Below, piece by piece: positions 31,473 to 44,079 of a DNA stretch of 64,000 nucleotides; within the stretch, counting starts at the first letter, position 1, and every line of letters begins with the position of its first letter. The notes beneath the pieces are model-generated. The model had not been told where the DNA came from and did no database searches. It saw only the letters and a program-made list of their open reading frames with translations. Where the stretch lies: the NCBI GenBank assembly GCA_031841125.1, contig CM063106.1, positions 44,939,806 through 45,003,805 of the forward strand. Direction: 5' to 3'. The position numbers and the translations under genes are program-made. Source of the DNA: Acanthococcus lagerstroemiae (Eukaryota > Arthropoda > Insecta > Hemiptera > Eriococcidae).

Positions 31473-34400
31473 ATATTAATGGGGAAAATGTATAGATTCA
31501 CATTTTGCTACTTATCACTTCGACTCGATAGCGACGCGCTCTGACGGATGTACGGCCCGAATAGTGTGTTCCAAATGAGAATAGACTAAAATTTAAGGGG
31601 CAAAATTAATGTTCGCGTCACACTGAACGGTCAACCGAATGGTTAGTTACCAGTTCCATGCGCACTGCTAAATAACGAGCAAATGTTGATCTTTCGGTTT
31701 GTCGAGGATTGTATCTATCGTGTCGATTGTTTTTGTTTTGAAGTTCAGGATTTAATTGCAACGTAATAACATCATTGTGCGTGTGCGCCTTCAGTGTGAC
31801 GGGTTTCTTTTCCGTGCCCTTCGGACTACCGCGTCGTCTGTCACTTCATGAATATTGCGGGTTGCGTTAGTCTATTCTCATTTGGAACAGACTTTAGTCA
31901 TCGTTTTACGGAACAAACTGGAAAGAAAATGGCAGCTTTCTTCACCTGCCTTCGTATAGAGCTCTAGTGAATCTAGACTGCTTTCCCTCCACACCTCCGT
32001 CAACAGTCTTCTGTCAGATAACATTCAGTACAAGCACCTACCGATTGATGTAGCAACTCAGGGTAAAAGAAGCTTCGCTTATGTCGGATACCTCACGTCT
32101 TTTTTTTTTTTTAATTCTCTGTTTGATTTCTGGAAGAATAAGATATGCTGCAAAACAAGAACCAAGAGCTAGAAGTAACTGGGTATTATCAGGACTCAGA
32201 CGATGTGGCAGTTCACAGTTCAGGCTAACTATGAAATGAATTTGTACAAATGCAGAAAAAGTTGACATTTGGTATGGATGTACGGTTGACGTCCTTGGTC
32301 AACACACTAACAGTCTTGAAGAGTCTCGTTTGAGCTTCGTCTCTTAGGGGACTGAATGTCCCCCAAAATTTAGTTTTCACATTGATATTTTTGTGGTTCT
32401 ATCGTCTCTAGCGAACGGAAAGGGATGCAAATTATTCCCTTCCCACCCCCGTACCTACCCCTGGAATTTTTTCGTCTCCCCACACTCTTTGAAATTTGTG
32501 TTTTTCTATGTTTCTTTACATTAAAACAACTTTTGAAAGCTAGACTCTCTGTAATAATTTTTCTTCACAAATGCGATTACCTCGAAGATAAGATGAAAAG
32601 ACATAATTCTGGTTTAAATTTCGAGGTCAGCGTAGTAAAAAATCAATTTTCTCCCGAATATTTTTTTTATTTTCCTAAGCGTATTTTTTATGAAGCAAAA
32701 AAACCTATTCGCTAAGACGTCAGATAAATCTTTCGTGTCTTTATACCGCAAATAAAAGCCACCTCGTATTTCTTTCGTCCATTTTTAGTATACAGCGAAT
32801 TCGGCGTTTATTCAAATTCGAAATTTTAATCAAACGGCAGTGACGATAAACAGAAAGTTAACTGCCAGAAAAGGGAAGACGAAAGATGAGGATTAAGTAT
32901 ATGCTTTCACTAAATAGGAGGTTGGCAGCTTTCAGTTAATTAGTTGTGAAGGAAGGGTAGCTTATGAGCGATTTATCGGACTACAAGAAAGTGCAAAATG
33001 TTGAAGGTGAGGAAGAGACGGGAGAAAAATTCGGCTGTCCCTTTCGTAATTGTCGAGATCGACTGTCGACGAAATGGCTTATACATCGGGCGGCGGTGAT
33101 TGAAAAGAGCGATTTTTCTCACTTTTTGTGTATCGACTTTTCTAACGTGGCAGAGAAAGCACGATTAATGAGTAAATTGAATACGACACAAAAGACGTCT
33201 CCTGACGTGTCACATTCAAACCGACTCGGATCTATCACGGCGCATTTTCTATAAAGCGAAGACTACGAGAGGAAAATTAAATGAAAAAAGGGTAAAGTTA
33301 AATGAGATGCCAGTGCGGCTGAGTGAAGTTCGGCGAAATTATTGTACGTGACGTTCGGATTCCTTTGACGTGAAATAATGAACATGATTAAAGTAAACTC
33401 GTCTGTTGTAGTCGATGTAGACGCGAATATCGGAATTCTGGCAAATTGCGGCCATTTATAATAAGCTTTATTACGACGTAAATATGTCTGCTGGCTGACC
33501 GGAAGGAGAATCAGCGAAGCCGGCATTTTAGTAATATTAATAACGTTTCCGACCACGAACATGAACCCGCGGTTACCTCGGCATGAATCGGTTTCCTTTT
33601 TCATAATAATCGTACTTAGTCACCAAATCACGGCTATATTCGTCCCACCAGGGTGATGATTTTTGGAAACATGTCAAGGGGTGTGCGATATCGAAAACTA
33701 AGAAAATGGTCAAGTGTGAAAAATTACCTGGCCTGTCTTGTGTCTATAATATAAAAAACAAAAATATCAAAAATGGTCAACTGGTATCGAATGAGTAGAG
33801 CTCTTGTACTTTTAGTCGCACTCGAGAATTCATATTTTCGATGTTATCATTCTAAGGGTTGTTATTAATGAATACTACTTCGTGCCATTCGGTAATACGT
33901 TTCCATACAGCCTCCCATTTTGAAACGATAGAACCATTGCCAAGTTTTCGAATTCGTTCACAAACATCGGACCTTTTCCGAACATTTGGAAAGTTATTTG
34001 TTTTACTGTTAATGAACGGCAGGCCAACACTATGCGATTAAAATAAAAAATAGAAAAAAAATAGAAAAGAACTGAAAAGGCGGAGTAAATAATACGACTC
34101 ACAATAGAGCTGCCCAGCGAAATGGCAAACGGACGAACTTTTTAGTGTTGTGTTTTGCAGTTCCTTCCCCGTTCAGTTCCACAATTAATGAATTCGATGA
34201 TACAGAGACTTGGAACCAACATCGATGCTTCACTCAACGGGTTTAGAACAGATCAGGGTTATAAAATTGAAAACGATTCGGAATTACTCGGATTGATATC
34301 TTGATAGAGCTTATTAAGTCATTGGCAGAACGTATCGAAGCGACTTCTTCGAAGGGGCTTCAATTTTTCAGTTTAGTGAGATACGTTTTCTGCACGGTAA

Positions 34401-34543
34401 AATTTCGCTTTTCCTAGATTTTAATTTCCCTAGTCAAGTTAAAATTGAACGCTGAAACGGCTGGAAAAATGTTTTGCAGCGGAGTCATTGCTCAAATTGG
34501 TTTATCAATAATTGATCACTGAAAAAAGTGACTTCGCTCCTCG
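31473..34543. repeat. 3.07-kb direct repeat, right copy (R2)
   Basis: This is the partner of 25576-28664. It lacks the 18-bp GACTAGAGCTACTATTCG-like segment present in R1. It ends at CTCCTCG, after which a G-rich stretch (GGAGAGGAGGGGG) replaces the copia sequence that follows R1. The order is unique-left, R1, copia piece, R2, unique-right. Confidence 0.95.
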
Positions 34544-35558
34544 GAGAGGAGGGGGGGGGGTCGGCAAGACAACACGCATCTTGACTCTCGACAGTCTTGA
34601 ACAATCGATACTTTTATGTTTTATATGAAAATTAACAAATAATTATCGACCTGATATAGATTTGTTTTATGTTATCAACCGTTTCAATCCTTCACTACAC
34701 TATGTGCGTTGACTATTTAAATTCACGTCAGTTCAAATTGCGAAGCTGACCGCAGTCGCACATCGCTATCTCTCTATCAAGACGAACGCACTATGCAACA
34801 GGGCATCAAAGCCGAATGATAAAGCTTCCACTTCCAGCTTCTGCTTCTGACCTTGAAGAATAAAACTACCGACTTCCAATTGGCTTCTGCACTTTTTTAA
34901 TGACTTCCGGCTACCTGTGAAAATTAAGGCTTCTTCAGCTTCCAACTTCCGGCTTCCAGCTACTCTGCATACCCGATGTGGAACGGAATGTAGAAGCGCT
35001 AATGTGCACCTCCTAATAGAAGGCTGAGTGATTACAGACGGAAATAACATTGCCGTAAATGGGAAATTCGGGTTTTTCAAAAAATCATTATGAAATTAAG
35101 GAAATGACGGACATGCTTCAAATTTGAATTGTAGGGAGCAACATATTCGAACTTGCGATTAAAAACACAATATGTCAGGTAGCAGAATTAATAGAAGTGC
35201 GGTGAAGTAAAAAATGAGAGGCACGTTATCAGTGGCAAGCCCGCCCCCGCGCAACCCGCGCGACCTATTCATTTTGTTTCCATGATCACTCTATGAGGGT
35301 TCACAAAACATCCGCTAGATGCCAGCCACTTCAAGTCCGAGTCCCAATTCAGTGAAACAATACTGAAGATGGTTTGAAACAATATAGCAATAATGAAATC
35401 CATAGTAATTGTATCTTTTACTATAAATTTCCATGGAAATTTCTATCAACAACGCGAACGCACCCCGGAATCAGTTCAATGAAACAATACTGACGATGGT
35501 TCGAAAAGAGAGGGAAAATAAGTAATTATATACGTCAGCCCTCCTATCGACTTCACAC
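34544..35558. other. unique sequence with a CTTCC-rich degenerate tract (34825-34975)
   Basis: At 34825-34975 the plus strand shows a loose CTTCCAGCTTC / CTTCCGGCT repeat without a stable period. The apparent open frame there is a product of this simple sequence. Nothing else is recognised. Confidence 0.5.
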
Positions 35559-35752
35559 TACCCAATGCGCAATCAGTTACCCTCTAGTTACCCGCGGAAA
35601 AGTTACCCATTTGCAACCCTCGGTTGCTCTCGGATTACCCAGAAACCCATCAGTTACCCTTGGTTTCCCTTTAGTTAAACCCAGAAACCCATCAGTTACC
35701 CTTGGTTTCCCTTTAGTTAATACCCGGGTAAGGGCGGGACTTTGCGCATCCC
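35559..35752. mobile_element. MITE, CGCCCGATGCGCAA family, copy 2
   Basis: It begins near ACCCAATGCGCAATCAGTTA and ends GGGACTTTGCGCATCCCG. It contains an internal duplication of about 42 bp (CCCAGAAACCCATCAGTTAC twice, at about 35638 and 35680), which explains its greater length than copy 1. Confidence 0.65.
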
Positions 35753-35878
35753 GATACGCAATCAGTTACCCTCTAGTTACCCGCGGAAAAGTTACCCATT
35801 TGTGACCCTCGGTTATCCTCAGATTACCCAGGAACCCGTCAGTTACCCGGGTAACTGGCGGGATTTTGCGCATCGAGC
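35751..35878. mobile_element. MITE, CGCCCGATGCGCAA family, copy 3 (tandem to copy 2)
   Basis: It starts CCGATACGCAATCAGTTACC and ends GGCGGGATTTTGCGCATCGA. It is head to tail with copy 2, sharing or abutting the terminal repeat, an unusual arrangement for independently inserted MITEs. Confidence 0.65.
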
Positions 35879-37079
35879 TTAAGGACAGTAAAGTCATTCA
35901 AAATTTAGTTTTTCGCGAGTTCCCCGGGTATTTTCTCAGAACAGAGATTCAGATCAGTATAAAATTATTTTACATAAAATTACCAACAAAATGAGAGGCC
36001 ACATATTACATTCCTACTTTAACTGTAACTTTGAAAGTGGGAGGGAGGGGATTCCAAATCAATCTTTATTCTGCTACTTACTGACACATGCCTTATAGAC
36101 CAATAAATATAGAATTTCTGATATTTTTAATTTTTTAAATCGAATTCCATAGACAGGAAAGATGCGCCAAACTCCCTTGGAATCATCTCTTTACCACTGT
36201 ACTCTTCCTTCTATGGATTTTTTTATTTTCTTCCCCCTCTCCTCTTCCGCGGAAATCCACGGGTCATTTTCCAGAAACTGAAAATATTTTAAGGTGTCTT
36301 TTTTTTTAAATTATTTTTTTCATAATACTTTTAGCCCATAGTATTAAGTATGTAATAGAGAATATTAAACAAGTTTACCTAGGTACAAAGCAGGAGCATC
36401 AGAATTTAAGGAGGAAGACGACTTTTGTCCAAAACGATAGACATCTTGTCCAAGGTGAAAGACAACATGTCTAGGACTTAGGACTTTATAACTACAATAG
36501 AAGACTTCGTACTCACAGGACAGGAAACTATTGCTGAATCAACTCCATATTTCTGTTTACAAGCAAGATGTGCTGTAAAGTTGTATAACTTTGGACCGGA
36601 GTACGACTTGGGACAGACGTTACATTTTTTGTGTAGGCTTGTCCCAAGTTTTATTGCATTCTTATTTTAAAATTAAGTTTTCTGTTCATTAAATTTTACC
36701 TAAAGTAGAGAGGAGGGAATGTTTTTTCTTTTTTTAAATTTTAGGTGTTCCAAGTTGGTCAAAACTTGATACAACATGTGTATTTGCCGGATTTTGATAT
36801 GCTGTTCACCTTTAGTGCAACTTGGGACAACGGTTTTTAAAGTTAAAAAAAATTGTACAAATTAAATGAGGACTTTCTCTCCTTCTCATTTGAAAATAGA
36901 TATGCTCTTCCAACTTTTGACACTCTTTTCCATTTGATCAACTAGCTCAAAAGTTACACTTTGAAGAAGGACAAATCCATTCCAAGTTGCATGACCTACG
37001 GTAATTCAGTCATTCACGCAAAATACGATGAGTAGATAAGAAAAATCACATTTAACAGACTATTCAAAATTTGTAACTA

Positions 37080-37620
37080 AAACATGGCCACTCAAAGCTA
37101 TAAGGAACTTCGAAAATACAAATCCAATGCTTATTCTCCATAAAAAATTAGGTCAAATGTTTTATAGACATTGCCTGAATCACCTTTGGAAATTCGGAAG
37201 TTCAAAATCAACGCTTATTCTTCATGAAAAATATAAGTTTAAATGACTTGTAGTCTTGGGCTGAAAAATTGCCACTTTAATTCTAACTAAAAATGAAAAT
37301 TTAACGTTAAATTTCTATGAAAATACATATAAAACTTCCAGTAGCATAGCCAGCCTAGTGTTTAGGGGGGGGGGGGTCCTGGTCTTGACCAAAGAGGGAA
37401 GAAGGGGTTAGAGGGGTTCTAGAATTAGAAAAACCACTATTTAACAAAGTTGCAAGGGAGTCCAGACCCCTAGCTACACCACTGCAAACCTCAAAAATTC
37501 AACACTCATTCTTTAAGAAAGGTATTGCCGCTTAAATTTCAAGGAGCATTTGAAAATTCAAATTCAGCTCTTGATTATTCTCTGAGAAAAATATTATTGA
37601 GAATGACTCGAAGTCGGCAG
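37080..37620. repeat. degenerate tandem repeat interrupted by a MITE
   Basis: Units near 37108, 37196, 37493 and 37554 share a pattern of TTCRAAA, then TCAA-GCTTATTCT or ACTCATTCTT, then GAAAAATAT and a GACT-GAAGT or TTGTAGTCT block. Spacing is irregular (about 60-90 bp), and the similarity is low but repeated. The hAT MITE at 37339-37484 sits within it. Confidence 0.45.
37339..37484. mobile_element. hAT MITE, CAGTRGYRTAGCYAG family
   Basis: The 146-bp element has the left end CAGTAGCATAGCCAGCC and the right end CCCCTAGCTACACCACTG, inverted to each other with a few changes. The flanks AAAACTTC (37331-37338) and CAAACCTC (37485-37492) look like an 8-bp duplication with two changes. The same family is seen at about 55219-55375 and, in a related form, at 55535-55695. 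Confidence 0.65.
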
Positions 37621-38792
37621 CAGAAACACTGAACCCTCACAATGATTTTAAACATGTCTAAACTTCTAAAATAATTCGACATACTTACGACTCATAAACG
37701 ACTATTTTAGGAAAAATTAAGGTAACTTACGTCAATGAATCATGGTTTACACTAAATTCATAAGCCCTTTGCCAATTTTCAAGAGCTTTAATCTTACGCA
37801 AAATATTTACCTTCTCAAAATACGTTTTATCGTTTCTAACAATATAGGGTAAGCCTATATAGAACCAGAGTGACTGTTGTTTTTGGATGGAGACAATCAA
37901 CTAGAAATGTCTCTTCATTATCTGAGACTTTTTGACGTCAATCATTTGCCCATTCAAAAATCCTTTCTTATTCTCCTGGAAATACCAAACATTTACTCAG
38001 TTGTGCAGGCTGTACTTGATCACTTGCTACTGGTGATGGGGCGCGGACACGACCAGAGATAGGAAATATTGTTCACGATGAAGGACAAAATTTCCTGTTT
38101 TCAATGCTTACCGCCTCTACAGTCAAGTTCTAATGAAATTCTAAATAGCACATTCAGTTCCGACATACGTAATCATTCTTCCTATACTCAAATTAATTAG
38201 TTTGCATCAGCTCTGATATCCACGGCTACGGACAAAACAACTTCAAAAATTTTCTTTTCCAGAAAATTTTTCAGAATTATGATATATCACATGCACCAAT
38301 GATTACAATCTGGCACCTGGATTGTGTTCAGGGATCAAAAATGTACCAGTATTGCCATTTATTGTGCTGAAAAATGTATAAGGCACATATCTTTGCACCA
38401 GTCAAGGATTGACCACGACAATGGACTGTAAACCCTGATAACAGAACTGTACCCCATCCCTTTTGGAAATGTGAAGTCACTAATAGCAAATTAAACTTCT
38501 TAACATATATACTTCCAACATTTATGCATATATAATACCACTTAATTAGGTAAGAACAGCTCGAAACAAAAACTTTTTAAAATATATTTGAGATAAGATG
38601 GTAACATCCACGACGATCTTTTCCATTCAAAAGATAGTAATCGTTCTGTCTGATAACATGGATTCGTGAAATTTGTTGCGGATGTTATTGTGTAATCCTA
38701 AATAGACTCTCCCCTCCAAAATATAAAAAATCGAAAGTTGGGCTTCAAAATTTATTGAAAACAAAATATTCTCAGTTTCTGGAAAATGACCC

Positions 38793-40865
38793 CATATTTA
38801 TTGTTGTTTTTGTGTTCGCTTCAGTTCTACTGGAAACCGTCGTAATCAAACTTTTTGAGCTTGCATTTCTCGAGAAATTGAAATCGAAGTACCGACTGCT
38901 CAGATTTTGAAATCATTGAATTCGAATTTGACATTAGTGTGATCTAAAGAAAGAATATTAGACCACTCACTGTGGGAGGAGGGATTCAGAGTTTATAGTT
39001 GAATTTCGAGTACCTATGTAGTTGTGATATGGCACTTGAAGGAAGAGGAAAATGCTCAAAAATGTAAAAATTAGTGAGTACAATATCGATATTCTTTTTC
39101 GGGTTTCAAAGGTCAATAGAATCATTTATCATATTACAAGAAAATTTGAAAGTTTTCGATTGGCATATTTTAACAATACATTCCCCTTATTTCTTCTTTT
39201 GAAAAAGCCCCGTCAATACAGCCCGTAATAGCAGAATATGAAACTGAGGTTCGGTTTAGAAAGAAAAATTAATAAATATCGCTTCGGTTCGATAGAATAT
39301 ACATTTTCTCAGTCACATATTGCCGATGAATTTTATACAAACCGCCATGCCGCGCAAATAGTATAGGTACGCCTACTATATGATGTGAATCCAAAATCCA
39401 TTTTATGCAGTCTTTTCTTTTTTTCCTTGTTTTCCTCTGGAAACTGTGTGGTAACAGATGGCGTCGAAAGTTTACGAAAAACACTGATGTCGAGGAATCG
39501 TATACCCCGACAGCAGCTTACTCAAAATAAATACTTGTGAAGAATCGAAGATCCGAAATAATTGGAAAATTTATGAGTCTCTGATCTATACAAGCAAAAG
39601 AAACACTGACAGTCAATCAGAAATGTATTAAAATGTGAGGTCTCTTGGGGTTTCTTTTTTACTTAATCGAATTCGACGAACGAGAAGGAACTTCGCGAAC
39701 GCACGCCAAAAAAAAGTCACGAATCCCAGCCGCGCTCCCAATATATAGATTAAAAATTGGACGAAAGGTCATTTAGCTGAAAAAAATTTGTTTTCCTCAA
39801 GAAATAGAAGCTTACTAACGTCTGCAACTGAAAGAGACGAATAAAATAGGATTGAATGAAGAGGTTGAAATTTAAAAGTTCATAAATAATTGAAGGCAAT
39901 TGTAGCCTTTTGAGTGGAGAGGCTTTGTATTTAATAAGAGACAGTAGGGTAAGAGTAATAGCGACAGAATTTCAGCAATGAACTGAGAAGTTCGAATCGA
40001 GCAATATTTCGTGCACAAAATGAAAACGGAATTAACAAATACATAATGGATGCGCCAGAAGATGAAACGACAAAAGGAACAATATCTATGAGACTGCGAA
40101 TGCTTTAGATGAAATTGAATTTGATTGTAAATCAGCGGATATTGATTTTACCGAAAAATATTCCGGCCATCTCGAGAAAATAGTTACGTAATGTTTTCAT
40201 ATCTGCCTCAAAAACTTTTCATATAAACGGGTGTTCAAAATAATACTTTACAGGCCTAACGGCGAGCGTGGTATGAATATGAAAAATGTTGTGTGTGACG
40301 TGCATTTTGGCACCTGTTTCCATTTTTCATGTTCCCTTAGTTGGTCATAAGCCCACAACTTTTAAACGACGCGGAAATACCAGTTGATTGAACCGCACAA
40401 AAGGCATTTGTCCAGAGAGTAACAACTACATTAGGTATTTAGGATTAAAATACTTTCGAGTTTTGATACACCGCTGTTGGTTGATTTTGGTGTATTTTAA
40501 GGTAACCCTGATCAAAGGTATCAGCTGCGTGACACTAAGGCGCTATAATACAATAGGTACGATGGACTGATAATAGGGTGACAGCATGCTTATCTTGTAT
40601 AATGGGGAATTAAGGGAGTTGTTTTTTCTGTAGCATCAAATTTTATGTTTATTTGTAATGAAATTGTAGGTATATTTGCTGGGTATATACCTGTGCTTCA
40701 GAAATAACGGGTTTTATGCCCAAATGCTTAAAATGATATTTAATTGACGTTTCCATTTTGTTGGTTTCCTGGAATAAAACTTCCAATGAAATTTATACCG
40801 TATAGCGGTATTGAAAGTTATGTAGGTATACATAAATAGAAGAACGGCCTCTTATAAATTCGCCT
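38793..40865. other. non-coding sequence, nothing recognised
   Basis: About 2 kb without long open frames, inverted ends or similarity to the other repeats here. Confidence 0.45.
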
Positions 40866-40868
40866 TAT

Positions 40869-41049
40869 CTATTCGGACTTCCTAGGCCGATGGCGCGCTA
40901 GCATCGGGCCTTCCTCCCTTTCCGCACTTCAGGAAATAGTGCCATAGAATTCTTATAAACGTTAGGATACACTGTACGTAAACAATGCCTAGCATCTCAT
41001 GTAATCCTAACGTTGATAAGGTTCTGTTGAATCTTGGGAAGTCCGAATT
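40869..41049. repeat. short inverted-repeat element (ATTCGGACTTCC ends)
   Basis: ATTCGGACTTCCTAGG at about 40868 is matched inversely by CTTGGGAAGTCCGAAT ending at about 41049. A second inner pair, AACGTTAGGAT (about 40959) and ATCCTAACGTT (about 41004), gives a foldable structure. Possibly a 180-bp MITE; no target-site duplication is seen. Confidence 0.4.
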
Positions 41050-41686
41050 ATGAAGACAAATATCGATTTAAATCAAAATAACTATAGATTAAGTAAGTGA
41101 CAGAAATCGACGCTCAATGCATCCACGCCATTATAGATGATAATGTTGTGATGACGAAATTGTCGCCTTGTTATCAATCAGTCACACCTATTGTTCTACA
41201 GTGCCTTGGTGATATGTATTTTGATTTTAAATCAAGCGCATGCCTGTTACTTGAGGAAAAAGAAAACAATGCCTTTTAAGCGGAAAGCCATTTACAAATG
41301 CACCAGAAGTAAACGTAAGGACGCATGGAACGTACTCGTATTTCTATTCTTCTTCAAGTTGCTGCAAAAGTACAATGGCGATATGGCACAACATGATCGC
41401 AGGTGAACCACCAATGAGGTTACAGAATTTGGTATTTATGAAAGCGTCCGTACTTGTCAACCAAAAATGGAAGTAGAACCCTGAACTTCAGCAAGAATAG
41501 GCCCATGCGATGGACGAAGAGAGAGGTCAAGAAGATTGTAAAATTCTCTGTATTCTCATCCACTCACAGTGCATCCAACCTTTTCTCGTCTGTCATCAGC
41601 AAATGCCTATTGGGCTTTCTTGTGAAATAATCTAACGTACTACCTTTAGAGCACCTGCTGAGACTTACCTATTTGGTTTAATATGG

Positions 41687-42428
41687 AAGGTGAGCTTTTG
41701 ACAACGAGTGCAGAGTTTGTGAAACGAGCCGAAGGCGAGTTGAGCAATGGCTCGAGTGTGTCAATGGGAACATACCCTCTTGTATTGTAAGTTATTTTTC
41801 TAAATACTTCGCACCGTATAAAGACAGAAATAAAACTGCTAAATTCTGATAAGAGATTGATTCGGTTGCAAATATTTCAAAACTATCGATGAAAAAATGT
41901 TATCCTACAATTTAGAAATATGTATTAGCTAGTTATAAGAAGATTGAACCTACCACAATTACATTCACGATTTTTCTTTGTTGAGACAGGCGATCTGCGT
42001 TCCCCGCGTACCGGTACATGTGTTGTTCATTGTTACTTGTTAGTGTGAGTATGTATGTATGTAGTGTCACGAGCGCTTTCTACATTAATGTCATTCTACA
42101 TTTCAGTTATGTTTCATCTAGTTCTTATGTTAAGGGGAAAAAGGACCTTAAACATAACTACGGATAGGTCTTTCTTTCTGACATTATTTCCAACGACCAC
42201 GAATAAGAAAAAGCTATCCGACTCTGCGCCAGACTATAAAACACATGCTTATTAAAACGCAATTTTAGCCACAGTTTTGCGTGAGTAAAGTAGCACTTTA
42301 ACAGGAGGTATTTAGAAAAATAACTTACAATACAAGAGGGTACGTTCCCATTGACATACTCGTGCCATTGCTCAACTCGCCTGCGGCTCGTTTCACAAAC
42401 TCTGCACTCGTTGTCAAAAGCTCACTTT
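41687..42428. mobile_element. MITE with 120-bp terminal inverted repeats
   Basis: The left arm 41687-41806 begins AAGGTGAGCTTTTGACAACG and the right arm 42308-42428 is its inverse, ending CGTTGTCAAAAGCTCACTTT, with a few mismatches. The 500-bp centre is non-coding. The phrase TACCCTCTTGTAT lies in the inner arm and again just outside the right end (42428-42440). The superfamily is not determined. Confidence 0.75.
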
Positions 42429-42454
42429 ACCCTCTTGTATAGTAATCTACTATT

Positions 42455-42660
42455 TTTACATTTTTGACATTTTCATGTATTTACTTTGGCACACAATGGG
42501 AAAAAAGCGTTACTTTGGAGCGTCACAAAAATCGCGTTACGAGCTGTCAAGGCTGGCTGGCTGGCTGGCTGACTTTTTTCTTATTGACATTTTCATGTCT
42601 TTACTTCGGCACCCAAAAGGAAACAACCTTACACTTTGTGGCTTACGTTTCTGACTGACT
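42455..42660 (+). repeat. two copies of a CATTTTCATG/GGCACACAA unit, with a GGCT microsatellite
   Basis: TTGACATTTTCATGTATTTA followed by CTTTGGCACACAA occurs at 42465 and, with changes, at 42585. The same unit in reverse orientation is found three times at 61480-61812. A (GGCT)n run is at 42550-42571. Confidence 0.55.
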
Positions 42661-43037
42661 GGCTAACTGGCTGACAGACTACGCAGGGCCATGTATACGC
42701 GAGCCTATGCATTGTACTTCTTCCAACCATCCTCAGTATTAAAAAATTCCATGGAATTAACAACAAGGCTGCAGACTGCAGTTGCGCAGCAGCAACACGG
42801 CTGCAGAATCTAATTGCGCAGAGCGCAGCCAAGTTAAATTCTAGACATGAAAATGCTCTCCCGTTGTTGCAGACGGGTCTGCAATATGACGTCAAAAATG
42901 TGCCCTCGATACAAAAATGTGTATCCAAGCCCAGATTTATCGGGGAAGGGGGACCTGGGCCTCCACATTTTTTTTTACTGTGTTCCTCAAAGACATACAT
43001 GAGCAGTGTCGATTGTAAATAATTGTAGTGCGCAGTA

Positions 43038-44015
43038 GGAGCAACTGTTGTACCTAGGACCATTTTTCACATTTTGGGCTCTGTAAGCTGATGTATGGGT
43101 GATAAAATCTTTTGAATTGTTCTGTTGGATAAAGCTACACTTCCTGCATAGCTTTGCATAAACGGACTTCGAAAACATCAAATATCCAATTTTTTATGTT
43201 TTTTTTTTTTTTTTTTTTAAATTTAAAAATCTTGGTCCTAGGTACAACACTATGTTGTACCTAGGACCACCGCATGTTGTACCTAGGACTACCTCATTGA
43301 AAGCTACAAAATTATAAACGAAAGTATATTTTGATGTCTGAAAAGTACAAATGTTATAAGTACTTCAAAATTACAACATTCTTAGGTAGGTTATTCTTAC
43401 ACATTGTACCTAATTTTATCAATAACGCGCAAAGATCCACGTCGGATCGAAAAACTTTTAATTTTTGAATAATAAGTACATTGTTTGACAACGAATTAAA
43501 TATCGTCAATGATTTCATAGCCACAGGGTCAATTTCTTTCGTTTTACATTATTTTCACTTCGCAGCATCCTAAAACAAAAAATTATAACGTTTTATACGA
43601 AGTTTTCTGTGGTCCTAGGTACAACAAGCAAATCGGTCCTAGGTACATGACCTGTTCATTTGAGAATAAAAATTTTTCACAAAAAAAAGTTGATAACTAA
43701 TTTCTAAAATAACCTACCAGTTATCTTTTCTATTGCATACTGGCATCAGATGCGCGTTTTTGGAATATTTGATGACGTTTTACTAACTAAAAGATGAAAA
43801 ACACCGAGTGCTGAAAAGTTTACTTTACGAGCGCGAAATCGAAAATCGTCAACTGTTTTCACAAAAACGGATAAGTAAACATGTGCAACAGGTTAAACGT
43901 CGCCAAATGTTAGTATTTATAGGCTGGTAGTGTTAGTTTCGTTTATTACCACTTGGGGGAACCAGAGTAGAAATCGGTCCTAGGTACAACTGGTCCCAGG
44001 TACAACAGTTGCCCC
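43038..44015. mobile_element. TIR element with eight CCTAGG-centred 15-mers
   Basis: The left end TA-GGAGCAACTGTTGTACC is inverted at the right end GGTACAACAGTTGCCCC-TA. TAs at 43036-43037 and 44016-44017 fit a TA target duplication. The 15-mer GTTGTACCTAGGACC or its reverse complement occurs at 43047, 43234, 43254, 43276, 43611, 43635, 43976 and 43992, most copies exact. The 978-bp body has no transposase and includes a T20 tract. Confidence 0.8.
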
Positions 44016-44079
44016 TACAATATACAAAACTAGTACCACGCGCATCCCTGCGGGTTCAGTACTTTTTTCTCCTCATTTG

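Larger units (their letters stand above)
36261..38792. repeat. 30-bp inverted repeat pair bounding 2.5 kb, possible old DNA transposon
   Basis: The 30-bp block starting GGGTCATTTTCCAGAAACTG at 36261-36290 is inverted at 38763-38792 with one mismatch. Between them are non-coding sequence, CTTGGGACA/TGTCCCAAG motifs in both orientations (about 36608, 36649, 36823), a degenerate tandem repeat and a nested MITE. No clear target-site duplication was found. Confidence 0.4.

Noticed and set aside
25576..34543. The 3-kb repeats as giant LTRs of the copia element
   Set aside because: They lack TG...CA ends, a primer-binding site does not follow R1, and the real LTR start (after a polypurine tract at 31234-31245) lies between copia pol and R2.
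34766..35080. 104-codon minus-strand frame
   Set aside because: The frame runs through a CTTCC-rich simple repeat that produces Glu/Leu/Lys-rich peptides by composition alone.
42550..42571. (GGCT)n run as part of a coding repeat
   Set aside because: Plain tetranucleotide microsatellite. The frame around it has no other support.
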